Notes: generated by a model not told the origin, from the letters alone. Shown: positions 23,808 to 36,410, counted from the stretch's first letter. The stretch: 64,000 nucleotides of DNA from Anaeramoeba flamelloides (GCA_027625915.1 JANTQA010000070.1:9925001-9989000); one strand, 5' to 3'. A program made the numbers and translations.

Positions 23808-23947
23808 TGAAATGAGGAGATAATTTCATTTTCATTTTCAATTTCCTTTTTCAAACAGAGCTACAGACTCCAACTTACATCTTTGGGATCTCTCTATTTA
23901 GTCAAGAAAAATCTGGAAAAGGAAGTGAAAATTCTTCCCCATTTATA
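23808..23947. repeat. Palindromic repeat, copy 2
   Basis: Arms TTTCATTTTCATTTTC and GGAAGTGAAAATTCTTCCCC are imperfect complements, and the centre TCCAACTTACATCTTTGGGA corresponds to that of the 12.6-kb copy. Partial relatives are seen near 39955-40030, 42075-42165 and 51660-51760. Confidence 0.55.
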
Positions 23948-24054
23948 ATACAAATACCAGTATTGTTTAACAGGTTTTACCTTTAAAATATCAAATAAAA
24001 ATCCAATTTATTAGTCCTAAAGAGTGCAAAAAAAAACAACTTTTCACTCTTTTT

Positions 24055-24186
24055 ATAGCTGTTTTAAAAAAGTGTGGAATCGAAGTTTTATAAGTCGGGC
24101 TTAAAACTGTCTAATTCATATGTTTTAATCAGTCCAGTCAACACCTAATAAAACTTTTGGGACACACTTTTCTAAAACAGCTATAT
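24055..24186. repeat. Small foldback element
   Basis: ATAGCTGTTTTAAAAAAGTG at the left is the near-exact complement of CACTTTTCTAAAACAGCTAT at the right, with a partly paired interior. TATA-like bases flank both ends. It lies about 260 bases upstream of the acidic-protein start. Confidence 0.6.
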
Positions 24187-24446
24187 CATTAGAATCAGGT
24201 TGAAAAGGTAAAGACAATAAAATATTTGGGTTATTCAAAAATTGGAAATCCACTTCAAAAAATCACACTTTCACAAAGCATTTTTCACAAACAAATCCTT
24301 AGAAAACGTTTGAAAGTTTTAATAATCAACTGAACGCTGTGGAAAAGTGAAGAACTTTTGAGTTGTTAAAATTTGAGATAGTTCTCATTTTTTGCCTTTT
24401 TCAACTTTCTGAACAAACAAACAAAAACACAAGCCCCCCAACAAAC

Positions 24447-24836
24447 ATGTCAAGCTCAAGTGAAGAAAATATTAAAAATGATCAGAATTGGAAATTTTAT
24501 GAAATGAATATAGTTGAATCATCATTCTCTGAAAGTTCAGCTGTTCGAGCTTCAGCCTCACAAATTGCCTCAGGAGAAGACAACTCACAGGAACAATCCT
24601 CAGAAGGAAGTGAATCTGCAACAGGCAATGACAATGATCAGTCCTATGAGAAAACAAGTGATGAAACAGCAGAAGCTGAAACAGATTCTGATAAAGGTTC
24701 TGATCTTGATATCTCTGAAGAAACAGAGAAAAGTAAAATGAAGAAAGCTTCTGAGGCCTCTTCAGAAAAAAGCTCGCAACAGATTAGAACACGAGTAAAA
24801 ACAAAAAAAAGTCAATCAAAGCATCGGAAAATGTAA
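24447..24836 (+). CDS. Acidic, serine-rich protein of unknown function
   Basis: The chosen ATG at 24447 follows a C/A-rich leader typical of 5' UTRs in this window. The open frame extends upstream, but its first codon there is TTG, so the longer form is not used. The product is about 129 residues: a short N-terminal segment (MSSSSEENIKNDQNWKFYEM), then a Ser/Glu/Asp/Ala-rich low-complexity region, then a basic Lys/Arg tail after about residue 90. No folded domain, signal peptide or membrane segment remains with this start. Acidic regions next to basic tails are common in nuclear chaperones and chromatin proteins, but no family is recognised. Codon use is clearly coding-like. Confidence 0.6.
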   Translation: MSSSSEENIKNDQNWKFYEMNIVESSFSESSAVRASASQIASGEDNSQEQSSEGSESATGNDNDQSYEKTSDETAEAETDSDKGSDLDISEETEKSKMKKASEASSEKSSQQIRTRVKTKKSQSKHRKM

Positions 24837-25558
24837 CAATTCTTTGTTGTTTCATCTGGGTTATGCAAAAAAAAAAATAAAAACCATTTCAATTTTGCTT
24901 GACACCAACAACCGTAACAGCCCGTTTCTTGACTGTTGTCCTCAAAGAGAAATGTTTATGAAAATTTCTTATTTTTGTGATCTTTTTCTTTTTTTTTTTT
25001 TTTTCTTGTTATTTTTTTTATTATTATTTTTATTTATATTTTTTTTTTACTTGACTAAAAATAATCTGTTGATTTTGGTTTTTGTCTAAACATAATTCCT
25101 TCAAAAAACAAATCTGTTATTTGAATTAAATATTTCGTTTTTGTAATATCCTAAACTCCCAAACTTCAAAAATAAATATTTTATCTACTTTTTTATTTCA
25201 TATTTTAGGGGTTAAAAGATTTGACATTCATAATTTGTCTTGTACACTGTTTTGACAAATTCAAAACAACACCATATAACTCCCATTAAATTCAACAAAC
25301 AACACTAAACACCGTTTTTGAACTACAGTTTAAACAACCTATTTATTACTTTTGAATTATAAACCCAGAAAATTCACTTTTTTTAATCATATGGAAATAT
25401 TAGCAAAAATTTGAAAATAGATTTCCATTTCATTGAGAAATATATAAATTACCAAGTAACCATTGAACAGTTCTAATAGGGATAAGGTTTAAAACCTCTA
25501 ATTCTCCCAATTTTGATCCAATTTGATAAAAACAAATTAAAGATCTAAAAGTTATGTA

Positions 25559-25754
25559 CAGTCAGTTCCACTTTTAAGACACAAACTTTCAACGTAATTT
25601 AAGGCACATAAAAATCTCAAATTAAGGCACAAAATTTGTAATTTTTTTTTACACAAATTATTTTACTAGAATCTGAACTTTGTGCCTTAATTTGAGATTT
25701 TTATTGTGCCTTAATTTCCGTTGAATGTTTGTGCCTTAAAAGTGGACCTGACTG
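25559..25754 (+). mobile_element. TA-type MITE, best-preserved copy
   Basis: This 196-bp copy is flanked by TA, starts CAGTCAGTTCCACTTTTAAG and ends with the matching complement CCTGACTG. Both arms carry two AAGGCACA-type motifs, so the RNA would form a near-complete hairpin. The centre TTTACACAAATTATTTTACT is not symmetric. Confidence 0.85.
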
Positions 25755-26280
25755 TATTGTTGATATGGGAAATTTCAACTAAGAAGGTTAAGAAACTGAA
25801 TTAAATTGGAAACATCTCAATTTCGTAAAGAATTGTTCATGTCCAAAAAAATTTGTAACAAAATACATTTCACTAAATTTGCCAAAGGTGTAAGTAGAAA
25901 AAAGTATATTTTTTGTTTCAATTATATTAGATTTTTTATCTTCTTTACTATTTCTAAAAATGTACCTTGTCTGCCCACTAAATCCCTGTTTCAAATGAAA
26001 AGCAATGCCTTTTTTTCCAAAAAGCTTTTCTATTAAATGATCAAAGAAACCGATAATATACAATAAGTAAACAACATTCTGTTTTCTTAACAGTTGTTTA
26101 ATTAAAAAGGAAATGTTGGAAAATAAAAGATCCAGTGAAATTTTTTAACAAAAAATAGAGTAATTTTTGAATAAATTTTCATCTTAACAAAAAACACTAA
26201 ATATTCAATTTATTGTTTATAAACTCAGATTTTTTCTTTGAAAAGTTTTTAGAAAAGAATTTTTGAGAACCCCAGATTAG

Positions 26281-27712
26281 ATTGAGATTAGAACTCTGAA
26301 AAGGTTTGTTAGCACTCTATTTACCATTCCACAATTTAAAGAAATCCCTGAGTTATTAGAAAAGTTTGTAAATTATTGTATTTCAGTTTCAACCCAATTT
26401 TGATAAAAGAAGTAGTTTTTTACCAAGAAAATTTAACTTTCAAAATATTAATAATTACTTTAGAACAGTTTAATAAGATTTTTTCTACAATATTTTTCAA
26501 AATTGATCACCGTGGGATTATATATTGCACCAATTTCTTATAATTTGAATATAATTTTTGTATCAATGTTCAAAAATATATTTTCAAATCAAATTTAACA
26601 TTTTCTTTATTTTTATTTTTATTTTTTTATTATTTAAAGGTGGGATTATTAACATCTCTTGATTGTAGTTAGTTTTTTTTTTTTTTTGATTTGAGAAATA
26701 ACAATAAAATTTAACACAATAATATTTTTTATTTATTTATTTATTTATAGAAAGGAGTAATCAAAGAAAAATCATCAAATAAAAAAAAGAGAAGAAGAAA
26801 AATAATTAAAATATATATAAAAAATCAATTTATCATTTTCATGACCAATTAGAAACTATCCACATCCTGAATACAGGGTGAGTAAAAACCCGATAGAAAG
26901 ATTATTGATTATCGATAAAAATTCCACATTCCGTGATTAATAATTGGTATTCCACGACTCTCAGAGTGGGGACACTGGAACCAATAATATTTTTATTTCT
27001 CAAAAATCAAAAAAAAAAAAAAAAACTGCAGTTAACTTTTCCATAATTTAAAAGAATTGAGTAAAATCAAAGTTTTTTCTCTATTCTTTTGAATTATGGA
27101 TAATATAGGTACTCTACGACACAACACAGCACTTCATCGAATTTCTAAATTATTATTTAGGAAATCTATTAAAGACTCAAAAATAAGTTTATTACCCATT
27201 AAGGTTAATAAGAATGTTGTACTTTTTTTGTAATAATATCAAAAATAATAATAATATTAGAAATTTTTTTTTTTTTTTAATATATTAGATATATAAATTT
27301 TTTTTAATTCAAAAAGTTCTTTATGATTGCGACAATGTTCGAAAAGTGTGTAAATTCCATTTCTTTATTTGAAAACAATACCTCAATACAAATCTTGTTT
27401 TTTTTTCTTTGATAGAAACCAATTTCATTTCAAAAAAAAACATTCATCTTTTTACATGTCTTTATTCATTTAAAAGAGAAAATAAAATATTTTTAAACAT
27501 TTTCAAAAAAAAATAAAAATCAAAATAATTATTCAAAAAAACATAATTTTTCAATATTCCAGCGAACAAAATTTTGAGAATTGTTCAAAACTGGCAATTT
27601 ATAAGAACACATAATATAATCAATATCTTGTAGGTTTAATTATTATTTCAGATTTCTTGACCAGTGTATATTAAAGAGTGAAATAGACCCGATTAAAAAG
27701 TTTTACGATCTT
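26281..27712 (+). other. Coding-like islands, possible fragmented or intron-rich gene
   Basis: Three open stretches have mixed, protein-like composition: 26281-26403 (includes RTLKRFVSTLFTIPQFKEI), 27317-27409 (includes IATMFEKCVNSISLFENN) and 27565-27712 (includes NIINILFLDQCILKSEID, ending in FYDL before a GTATGT donor). They read as amphipathic helices, and by eye recall MIF4G/HEAT-type helical repeats such as cap-binding protein CBP80. That resemblance is weak and unchecked. Joining them needs introns of about 20 bp or unclear phases, so they may instead be remains of a decayed gene. Confidence 0.2.
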
Positions 27713-29061
27713 GTATGTACATTTGGGATTGTAACATAATTATGTTATTTAAAATATACAATGCAAAATTTAACTTTTATGTTATCTATAAATATTTTAA
27801 TACTAAAAGATCCTTTTTAGAACAAGTTCTTCAAAGTTCCAGTAACAATATCTTTTTGGTATTTAATCTTTTTTTTATTTTTATTATTGTATCGAGTTGG
27901 ATTCTGAGTTGAAAAAATAAATAGTAAATCATATTTTTCGATTAGTTTCAAAAATAACTGTTTCATAACTCTTGCTTTTGATTCACATCAAGACATAACA
28001 TTATCTTATTGTTCATGTGTTAAGATGATAGTCACCAACTTTCAATAAAATTTCTCTATAATATCATGTTCGAATTCTGATAATATCCCTTTTTTCATCT
28101 TTAAATGATAAACTTGAATAATAAAAAATTGATTATTTCAAAACCAAACCAACAAATAAAAATAAAAATTCATAAAAAAAAAAAAGAAAATGAAAAGATT
28201 TGAACTATCATTCAAATTCAGAAAGGTAAAAGTATGGTATTTTTAAATTTTTTTTTAAATTTTTTTACATTCTAACAATCATAGATTTGGAACTGAATTA
28301 AAAATTAAAAGCACAGTATTCTAAATGCAAAAATAAACTAAAATTCAAAAATTTCCACAAAAAACAAAACATTCCAAAGTACCAAAATAACATAAATTCA
28401 TTCAAATTGAAAAAATTTTAATTTTGAAAAATTTGAAAATCATTTGGTCTTCTTCAAGTTTTTTTGTTTTCAAATTTTTTTTTGATTTAAGTAACCTATT
28501 TTGTGTGATCAAAAATTTTTTTCAACAATTAATATTAGGTTAAAGATTGGGTTCTATGTAATAGATGAACTCAAACCAATTAGTTTATATTATCTAAACC
28601 TTTGATCGATCGATTTTCGTAACCAAATTTAAACAAATTTACCAAATTCGTTTTTTAGGTGTACTCTCTCCAAAATTTTTAACTCAGTTTTGATTTATTT
28701 GTATTGATAATTATTAATTTCTTGTTTCGCCTGTGGTCGAATTTATAAACAAGTGTTAAAATTTCAATATTGAAAGGTTTACTTTTGATATTTCTTTTAG
28801 AATTGATTAAATAAGATTTTTTTCTTTTGAAAAATTGAACCGTGGAATTTTAAAAAATTTAAATTGGCTTTTAGTTACTAAAATAAAAAAAGGAGAAGTA
28901 TTCATTAAAAAAACAAAAAAAAACAAAAACCAATAAAAAAAATTCATCAAATAGAAACAAAAAAATTTAAAAAAGTCATTAGTGTAACCAAATAAATTTC
29001 AACCCCCCCCTAGAAGAATAAGAAACAACAATTATTATTATAATAATCAAGATCTATTTAT

Positions 29062-29107
<46 letters not shown>

Positions 29108-30439
29108 TCTAAACTTACAAAAAAAAAAAAAACAAAAATTGTTAACAAAGCAAGAAAAATCTATCCACTCTCAAACTCTTTATTTTTAAAAAAAGCAAGA
29201 AAAGTACAGACACTTTAAACTGATATGTGAATTTGATTCAATTAGTTTCAACACTTATTAAAAACTACTTATATGTTTATTTAACTACCAGAAACACAAT
29301 TTAGATGGTTTTTAAACATTTTTGAATTTTATTATACTTGATTGAAATATATTAATATATAAAAACACTATTTTTTTGTTGTGAATTATTTAAAAAAATA
29401 TTTTAGAAACATTTTAGTTTTTTCTTTACAACTTTATTTTTTTGTATAAATATTTAAGAAAGTGAAAGAAAACCCCCTTTTAAATTTGAATAGATCTCAA
29501 AAAGAACAAAACTCTTAGAATTTTTATAGCTAAATAAAATTTGATTATATACAGGTATTTCCAGACTTTTTTTTTTTCAAACAAGTTTTTAGCAATTTTG
29601 ATGAATTGTGGGTTTATTATTTGATAATTATTATTTAAATAAGTATTTTTTCTCATATATACAAGATTTATTTTCTATGAGTATTTTTTTTGTATTTGAA
29701 TTTTTATTTATTTTTTCTAAATTTAATTTATCAAGTTGGTTGAGTACCCCCATTTTATATATTTTTTAAGTGTTTCAAGAAGGTAAAAGTAATAAAAAAT
29801 AAATATAAGAATTGATAAACTTGGTCCTGATTAGATGGTGAACATGTTGAACTATACTCCGCAACTGGACGAGATTTAAAATCACAGTTGAGAACTTAAC
29901 ACACATCTACAATATGAAATTAACCACAGTGAAAAAACTCATCTTAACATACTAACTTTACAGTTTATATGGACTATTTAGTCAATACTATATGTTTATA
30001 ATCTTGAAATGGGATTTTACAAAAACAAGATTTCGAAAACTTGAAAAAACTAAAATAATAAAAAACTAAAAAAAAGGAACTTCTATATAAAAAAAGAAAT
30101 GCAACTCTCAATAAAATGTCGGACAAAAAAATCCCCATTCATCAAAAATATGACTTTATAACAATACAAGAACAATAAAAAAATCATAAATAATCCACTA
30201 ACTTAAAGAAATAATATTTTTACTTATAAAGTTATTCATATTTTTTACAAACTTGACATCCTTTAAATTGAGTAATAACTTTAAAACTTTGATTTTGAAT
30301 CAGAGATAAACTTTATTTTGGAATTTTTTTTTTTTTTAAAGAAAAAACCATCGTTTACTTTTCTCAAAATACAACCAGTCAATTAAAACCTGGACAATTA
30401 ATAGAGAAAAAGACTCTAAATTAAAATTAAATTTTCATA

Positions 30440-30870
30440 TTAAATTTCAAAATCAAAATCATTTTTTCACTTTATTACATTTTACTTTTTATTTCACTAC
30501 CCAAATGTTATATATTTTTATTTTAATGCAAGATCTTATAGTTGCTGATACAAATATATTATCCTAATGTTATTGAAAGAATGAGAATGATTTTAGGAAA
30601 ATCATTTTAATTTTCATTAAAAATTTTCTTTGATCTTCAATTAATGATCAAAAAGTAGGTTCTGTTTTTCTAAATTGGAAATACCTAAGAATTTTATTTT
30701 TTTCCATTTTTAAAGAAAATATATATTGATTAATTTTGTTACACATGGATCTCAACTATTTTCTAAAATATATTCTTCTATTAATCCCTTATTTATTCTT
30801 TAAAAATAGATTATCAAAAATAATTGATATTTGTAATTTTTTTTTTTGAGCCCTTGGAAGAGAAACATAG
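30440..30870 (+). repeat. Dispersed repeat, copy 3
   Basis: A more diverged relative of the previous two, recognised by TAATGTTATTGAAAGAATGA, AGGAAAATCATTTTAATTTT and TTTGATCTTCAA in the same order. Confidence 0.4.
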
Positions 30871-31058
30871 TATAGAACAAAACAATTTATTTATTTTTTT
30901 TATAAAAATCAGGTTTGTTGAATTAAAAAAAAATGAAAAATTAAGAAAATTGCTCAAAGTTTATTTATTAACTGTTTTATAAACTTCTTGATCAAGTAAA
31001 AATTTCCTAACTCATGGAATTATTAAATTAAAAAAAAAAAATAACAAAAAATATTCTT

Positions 31059-32399
31059 TTAATCGTCTTGTTTCTTTTCATTTTCATCTTCATCTTCATC
31101 CTCACTTTCATCTTCATCTTCGTCACCCTGTTCATTATCGTTATCATTTTTATTTTTCTCTGATTGTGAATTTTCCGATTGCTCGGCTTCAACAAACTTT
31201 TCATTAACAACACCCTTATCAAATGAAATATTTTTATCCTTTTTCAGGGCATTATTTTGTTTCTCAATATTTAATTTTTCAGAATTTTCTGTGTTTAAAT
31301 TTTCATCTGAAGAATGTGATAATAAAGGTACACCATCAGGGTTTGACTCTTCATTTGGATCTTTTTTTCTCTTCTTCTTTGAATGGTTATCTCCCTTATC
31401 TTCGGCTAAACTACTTCCGGGGTCTGCCAACTCCAGATCAAGGCGAGGGTTGCGGTTTTTTAAACGTATTTCCCTATCTATTCTCCAATTTTCAAATACC
31501 AAAACACAAATGCCAACAATTGTTACAAATATGCCGAATATTTTGTACATATTAATGTCGATCTTGAGAAAGATCTTATCGAAAATTGTGATAAGAAACA
31601 CTGAAGAGAAGGTAAAAGAAGACACTGGGCCTGCTTTATAATATGTGAGGCCAATCAGGAAGGTGAACAGGGCAAGTAAAGAGCAAAAGCTTGCCAATAT
31701 TGCGAGGAAGGTATAGCCAACGCTATCTAGCCCATAAAAGGGATTGTGATCCTTGGCAGATCCTATGGAAAGCAACAAGCCAAAAATCGAAAAGGGGAAA
31801 GACACAAAGCAAATAAGCGCCATAACCAAGATCTTTTTGATTTCTTTTTCAACCAAGTATTTTAAACACAAGTTGCAAATCGTTAAACAAATTAAAGTTA
31901 AAAAGCCAAACATAAAGGAATGTGGTACACCCGAATAGCCGACAACAGACACTGATGCCCCCAATATTGAACACAAAATGGCAAACATTTCAGGTAACGA
32001 GACGCTTTCCTTGATCCAAAAATAACAGACAATTGATATAATCGGCGACGTAAATGAATTAAACACCAAAATTGGTCCCTTTCCTTTGCGATCATACGAA
32101 AGCCCAAGCTCTAATGAGATGATTGATAAACTAAAACTGATCCCTCCGAAGATCGCTATCGCTAAATTCTTTTTGTCTTTAATATTTTCCTTGATGCTAA
32201 CCTTTTTAGCACGTAAATAAATGATTAGGATCATCCCAATTAAACCAACCATAACTAAAATCACCATCGCAGTTGAAAAGTCAGAAGACGTACCAAGTTT
32301 CTCAGTCGTGTACGATAAAAAAAAGGTCTGTAGGCTTGTGAAAAATAACGAAAAAAAAGAGATCAACAACCAGCGCTTCCCAATAGTTTGTTGTGCCAT
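31059..32399 (-). CDS. EamA/DMT-superfamily membrane transporter (SLC35-like)
   Basis: A single exon of 446 residues. About ten hydrophobic segments occupy residues 10-305, arranged as two EamA-like halves; the end of the first half has the typical ESVSLPEMFAILCSILGASV pattern and the second ends with KIFGIFVTIVGICVLVFENW. DMT proteins of this type move nucleotide sugars, thiamine-like metabolites or other small solutes across Golgi, ER or plasma membranes; the substrate cannot be told here. The last 140 residues are a cytosolic, low-complexity tail rich in Lys, Asn, Ser and Glu that ends in a run of Glu/Asp. Its leader is C/A-rich. Neighbours give no hint of substrate. Confidence 0.82.
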   Translation of the reverse strand: MAQQTIGKRWLLISFFSLFFTSLQTFFLSYTTEKLGTSSDFSTAMVILVMVGLIGMILIIYLRAKKVSIKENIKDKKNLAIAIFGGISFSLSIISLELGLSYDRKGKGPILVFNSFTSPIISIVCYFWIKESVSLPEMFAILCSILGASVSVVGYSGVPHSFMFGFLTLICLTICNLCLKYLVEKEIKKILVMALICFVSFPFSIFGLLLSIGSAKDHNPFYGLDSVGYTFLAILASFCSLLALFTFLIGLTYYKAGPVSSFTFSSVFLITIFDKIFLKIDINMYKIFGIFVTIVGICVLVFENWRIDREIRLKNRNPRLDLELADPGSSLAEDKGDNHSKKKRKKDPNEESNPDGVPLLSHSSDENLNTENSEKLNIEKQNNALKKDKNISFDKGVVNEKFVEAEQSENSQSEKNKNDNDNEQGDEDEDESEDEDEDENEKKQDD

Positions 32400-34660
32400 T
32401 TTTGTTTTTTGTTGTTGGTTACTTGTTATTTATTATTTGTTATTTTTTTCTGTTTTTTTGTTTTTGTTTTTGTTTTTTGAAAGTTTTGAGTGTGTTCGAA
32501 TTCTTTGTTGATCAACAAATAATTTTTGTAGATTTGAATTTGGAGAAAAAAATCAAAAAAAAAGTTCAATCCTATCAAAAAATTATAAAAAATGATTTTT
32601 ACAAAGTTTTTTTTAAGGGGTATTTCTTATTGAGAACAGTACCAATTGTATGGTTGGTGAATAATACTTTTAAAACTCACAGCAAATTTGTTGACTTTAA
32701 AGAAGGCTGAGTCAAGAAATCTATAAAGTAAAAAAGTATGGATTTTATTTTCAAAAACTAGGAATGTAGAAAAAAACTCTTTTTGCATACCAAATGAGAA
32801 ATTTCCTTGAAAAAGATTTTAGATCAAAATTTTCTTATAATAAGACTACTCGATTTATTTTCAAACACTAAAGACGTTCGAATAAACATATTACTATCAT
32901 TGAAAATAAAGTTGAGAAAACTTTGCAGAAGAGGTAAAAAAAATCGATTTAAGAAAGTTCATTTTACCTTTTTCAAAAATTTTAATTGTGTAAACATTAA
33001 TCTAAAAATATTTTTTGAGTGCCACAAGATATTGAAACTTTGAAACAAAAATTCTATTCCCCACTCTATTTGTGAAATGAACAAAAGTAGTTCAGAGTTG
33101 AATCTTTCATTTTATTATTTTTTGAAAATTTTATTTAATCAAATTTTTAGTTTTATTAAATTATTTTTTAGATCTAGAAATCTGCTGATACGAATGAATA
33201 AAATACACTAAAGAGTTAACCAAAAAAAATAGACCTAAAAAGGTGTGTATTTGAAACAACTATTTTCTTTTAGAAGACCAAACAAGAAAGATCACCTTTC
33301 TCAATAAATTTAGTTGAAATCAAAAAAAAAAAAAAAAATCCTCCAAAACCTATTTTCGAAGTTTTTTTTTCTTTATCTTCTTAATTTGTATGAATCCCAA
33401 CAAGTTATTACATTAAATTTCTCACCCCATTGATATATATTATTATTTTTAAAAAAACATTTTTTTAATAAATTTGCTTTCAAAATTTTGTTTTCAAATA
33501 ATTTTATCTAACAACACCAAAACAAAGAATACTATTTCAAAAATTATAATAAAGGAGTTGAATTCTTTGGAATCAAAAACAGTTAAAAAAAATTCAAACC
33601 AAAATAAAAGATAACTTTTAGGAAAAATTTTCATCATTTTCAGAATTATTTAGAGTTCTCATTTTAATGGAAAATAAATAATTATAAAATCAAAAATATT
33701 TGTCCAATAAATCTTTATTTCTAATGAATAATTCAAAAAATATCCCATTTTCTGAACTCAATCAAGAATTAGATGAACTAAATGAAAATAGGATTTTTAA
33801 ATTCATTTTGGAAAAATCTTTATTAATAAAAAGTAATTTTTTTTTCTCAAAAATTTTATAAACAAAATTATTTCCATTAAAAAGTAAAAACAAAACCAAA
33901 TTAAGAATAAGTAATTGTTTCAAATATTAAAAATAATATTTTATAATGAACGATTTTTATTTATTTTTTCTTAATCAATTTTTGAATTTTTTTTTGATTT
34001 CCATTTTTTAGTTGGTATAAAAATATATTTTACTAGGATATATTCACTCCCGTGTATATTTATATAATAATGTATTTGGTTAAATAAAATATCTGAATTT
34101 TAAAGTTTTAAATAAATGATGACACTCAAAATTTGTATAATGTACTTAATTTCTTTAATTTTATCTATTTTGTACAAAAATTTCATAAATTTTTATTTCT
34201 ATAATAGTTGTATTTATTTTTATGTAAAACATATAAAAATCATAAAATTGCCCTTATTTTAACTTTTCTTTAATAAATATTCTTTTGTATAATTTTGAGA
34301 TATTATGTTACTATAAGGTAAGCTATACCACGCAATTAAAAAAATTGGTTTAATACTCTTACCATTTACCGTGAATTTGTTCCATAATCAACAAATATGT
34401 TGCTGGAAACGAAAATGTATATTGCGAAATTAGTCTTCTTTTGGTTTACAAGAGTTGAATAATAAAAAAAAAAAAAAAATATTAGGATCTCAATACAAAA
34501 AATTCCAAAAACCAAAAAAATAAATTCGAATAAAGAAGATAATCAAAAAATATTATAATTAAAAAAACCAGTCTCAAAGGAATTATCAATTTTAAAAAAT
34601 ATAATTTAAAAAAAAATGCAAGAATTTCTTATTTTAATATTTCCGATGAATTAAATATCT
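32400..34660. other. Spacer mostly filled by a 1.2-kb repeat element
   Basis: Upstream of the transporter start. Most of it is one copy (about 32949-34158) of the TTAA-type repeat family listed separately. Open frames at 32393-32710 and 32807-33043 are chance or lie in the repeat. A 43-base minus-strand stretch at about 34370-34412 has good splice-like ends and reads YLLIMEQIHGKW, but it lies beyond the stop of the cofactor-A-like gene and could not be joined to it. Confidence 0.4.
32949..34158 (+). mobile_element. TTAA-type repeat element, copy 1
   Basis: Matches 43487-44708 along its whole length in the same orientation and 38089-39301 in reverse. Landmarks include TTTGAGTGCCACAAGATATT near the left and TTTACTAGGATATATTC near the right end. 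Open frames inside are not conserved between copies, so the element looks non-coding. Confidence 0.7.
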
Positions 34661-34981
34661 TCAATTCAAAACCAATTGTTTTGTACGGACACCCAACTCC
34701 TTTAATTCAATTTCAAATGATTTGTAGGTATTTTTCACTACCCGAACATTGGGAATATAATCCTTTCACAACATTCTATCGTTTTAAATAAATGATTTGA
34801 ATCATTAAAAACATGAAAACAAATAGAAATAACAAAAAGAGTCAAAAAGCAACACTTCGAAATAGAAATATTTGTTTTATAAAATTATATATCCAAACAA
34901 TTGAAATTGGATATTGAGGGTACTCGTTATTTTTTCCAATAAAAGTTACCTGTGTTTCGGAGATTGATTGCACCTCACCTA
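34661..34981 (-). CDS. Possible tubulin-folding cofactor A, two C-terminal exons
   Basis: Exon 34979-34950 reads GEVQSISETQ and ends before GTAACT. After a 187-bp intron ending in AAAG, exon 34762-34661 reads DYIPNVRVVKNTYKSFEIEL and continues to a TGA. Both ends are phase 0. The pattern E-V-x-x-x-x-E-T-x-x-x-I-P followed by two amphipathic helices resembles the third helix region of TBCA/Rbl2, and the ending LVLN recalls the human LVLD. TBCA captures beta-tubulin during folding. N-terminal exons are missing; a minus-strand exon at 36641-36610 (GIVNLIEKIF) may belong but its phase does not join directly. An overlapping plus-strand open frame is probably a shadow. The assignment is tentative. 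Confidence 0.4.
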
Positions 34982-35187
34982 CTGTTTAAGTTTTAATGAG
35001 TATTAGGCACTTAGAAAATTTGTAAAATATTTTTCACCTGAATAACTTAACCCCGAAAATATTTCGATAATTATTTTTTAATTAAGAATATTTTTAGATT
35101 ACAAAACTTTGTTTTTTTTTATTTTCAAATCATTTTTTTGAAAACTTTCCACATATACAAAAATATTTTGTTATTTTTTGAATTAAA

Positions 35188-35415
35188 TATTTTTTTTTGA
35201 AATAATTAGAAAACATGTTAGATTTTGAACTTTTCCAAAAATGAGAAAAATGGATCAAACTTTTTACAAACAATATTTTTATTCGGAAAATAGCATTAAG
35301 AGTAATTTTAGCATTTTATAATCACATTTTGACTTCATTTTTCTATTTCAAGTAGTAATTCAAATGATTTTGAATTTACTTTGAAATATATTATAAACAT
35401 TTTTCCTAGAAAAGT
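35188..35415 (+). repeat. Direct repeat, distal copy
   Basis: Shares AAAATGGATCAAAC, AAAATAGCATTAA and many shorter blocks with 36411-36640 in the same order. Confidence 0.5.
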
Positions 35416-36410
35416 TGTTGACTAAGGGACCAAGAACTCTTTATTATTTTTTTTTCCAAATATAATAGAGTAATTATTTACACAATAATACAATTAAAAC
35501 AGACAGGCTACTTCATTTTTAAACCTTTGAGATCCGAATTTTCAGTTTTAAAAGAATTCAATTTTTTCTACAATTTTCAGTCAAAAGATCTGATCTTTTT
35601 TTTGTTTGGATTTTTGGATCAAATTACAATAAGAAAAATTTGTAAAAAATTTTTATTTTGAAGTAATCTCACTTTGAGTAATTTCTAATTTCTTTAGTTA
35701 CATATAAAATAAGTAACTTTTAATCTTATTTTAAAAATACAATAACAATAAATTAAATATTGAATCCTTGAAGATTTACTAAAATTGATCATCTATTTTA
35801 TTCACAAATATTTATGAAAGTTCTTGAAATTTATAAGATCAGAAAATTTTCTTTTTCAAATATTCATAGTATAAATAAAGAACTTTTTGTTTTAAAATCA
35901 ATTATTTGAGAATATTTATTTATTTTTTTTATTATTCGATTTTTTCATTTGAATTGGGATTATTTGTTTGAAAATTTTTAACCAATAAGGAATAATAGTA
36001 AATTCTATTGATATCTTTAATATTTGCACTGTTGATGACTTACTGAAAGAATTAAGATTGGGTTATTAATTATTGAAGATAAATAATCAAATTAAAAAGT
36101 ATTTCTTTAGATTAAAAGTTGAATTTTCCAGATATTAAAAAAGTAATTTGGGAGAATTTTTATTTAATTGTTTGGTTTTTTTTTCTCATTTTTTTTTTGA
36201 CCAATAATAAAAAAAAATGATTTTGAATTGTTCTTTGAATCAAAAAATGATATTTTTTATCAAGTTTAAAATAATTATAATAAGTTTTTTAAAATTAAGT
36301 AGATTTTTTAAACTGGGTTATTTCAAAACTTAATGGTTTTATTTTGAAAGTCATATTTAGGTTCACCCCCTTCAAAAATAAAAAGATTTCTATCTTCCAG
36401 AGCAAATTAT

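Larger units (their letters stand above)
19972..24446. other. 4.5-kb spacer with a composite transposon and foldback elements
   Basis: It contains the 1.02-kb TA-flanked element at 20833-21853, a palindromic element related to the 12.6-kb one (23808-23947), a (TA)n tract (23447-23480) and a small foldback (24055-24186). An ATG at 22564 with 16 codons and a GTGAGT donor looks like a first exon, but no partner was found. Confidence 0.45.
24837..31058. other. 6.2-kb spacer with repeats and unassembled coding-like islands
   Basis: It contains a full TA-type MITE (25559-25754), coding-like islands at 25.8-27.7 kb (listed separately), a short palindrome at 27040-27100, a (TA)n tract (29064-29100), a C8 run (29003-29010) and a dispersed-repeat copy (30440-30870). 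No complete gene was assembled. Confidence 0.4.

Noticed and set aside
25788-26063. 91-codon minus-strand open frame beside a MITE
   Set aside because: Both strands are open here, no domain is recognised, and splice-like signals favour short plus-strand pieces. Kept only as part of the uncertain region.
29829-29905. tRNA-like segment with short complementary stems (GTTG/CAAC and AACTG/CAGTT)
   Set aside because: Stem and loop lengths do not fit a cloverleaf, the B box is absent and no acceptor stem can be formed.
34555-34793. About 80 open codons on the plus strand including KPIVLYGHPTPLIQF
   Set aside because: No ATG at the front, and the minus strand has two phase-matched exons with better family resemblance; treated as a shadow, with some doubt.
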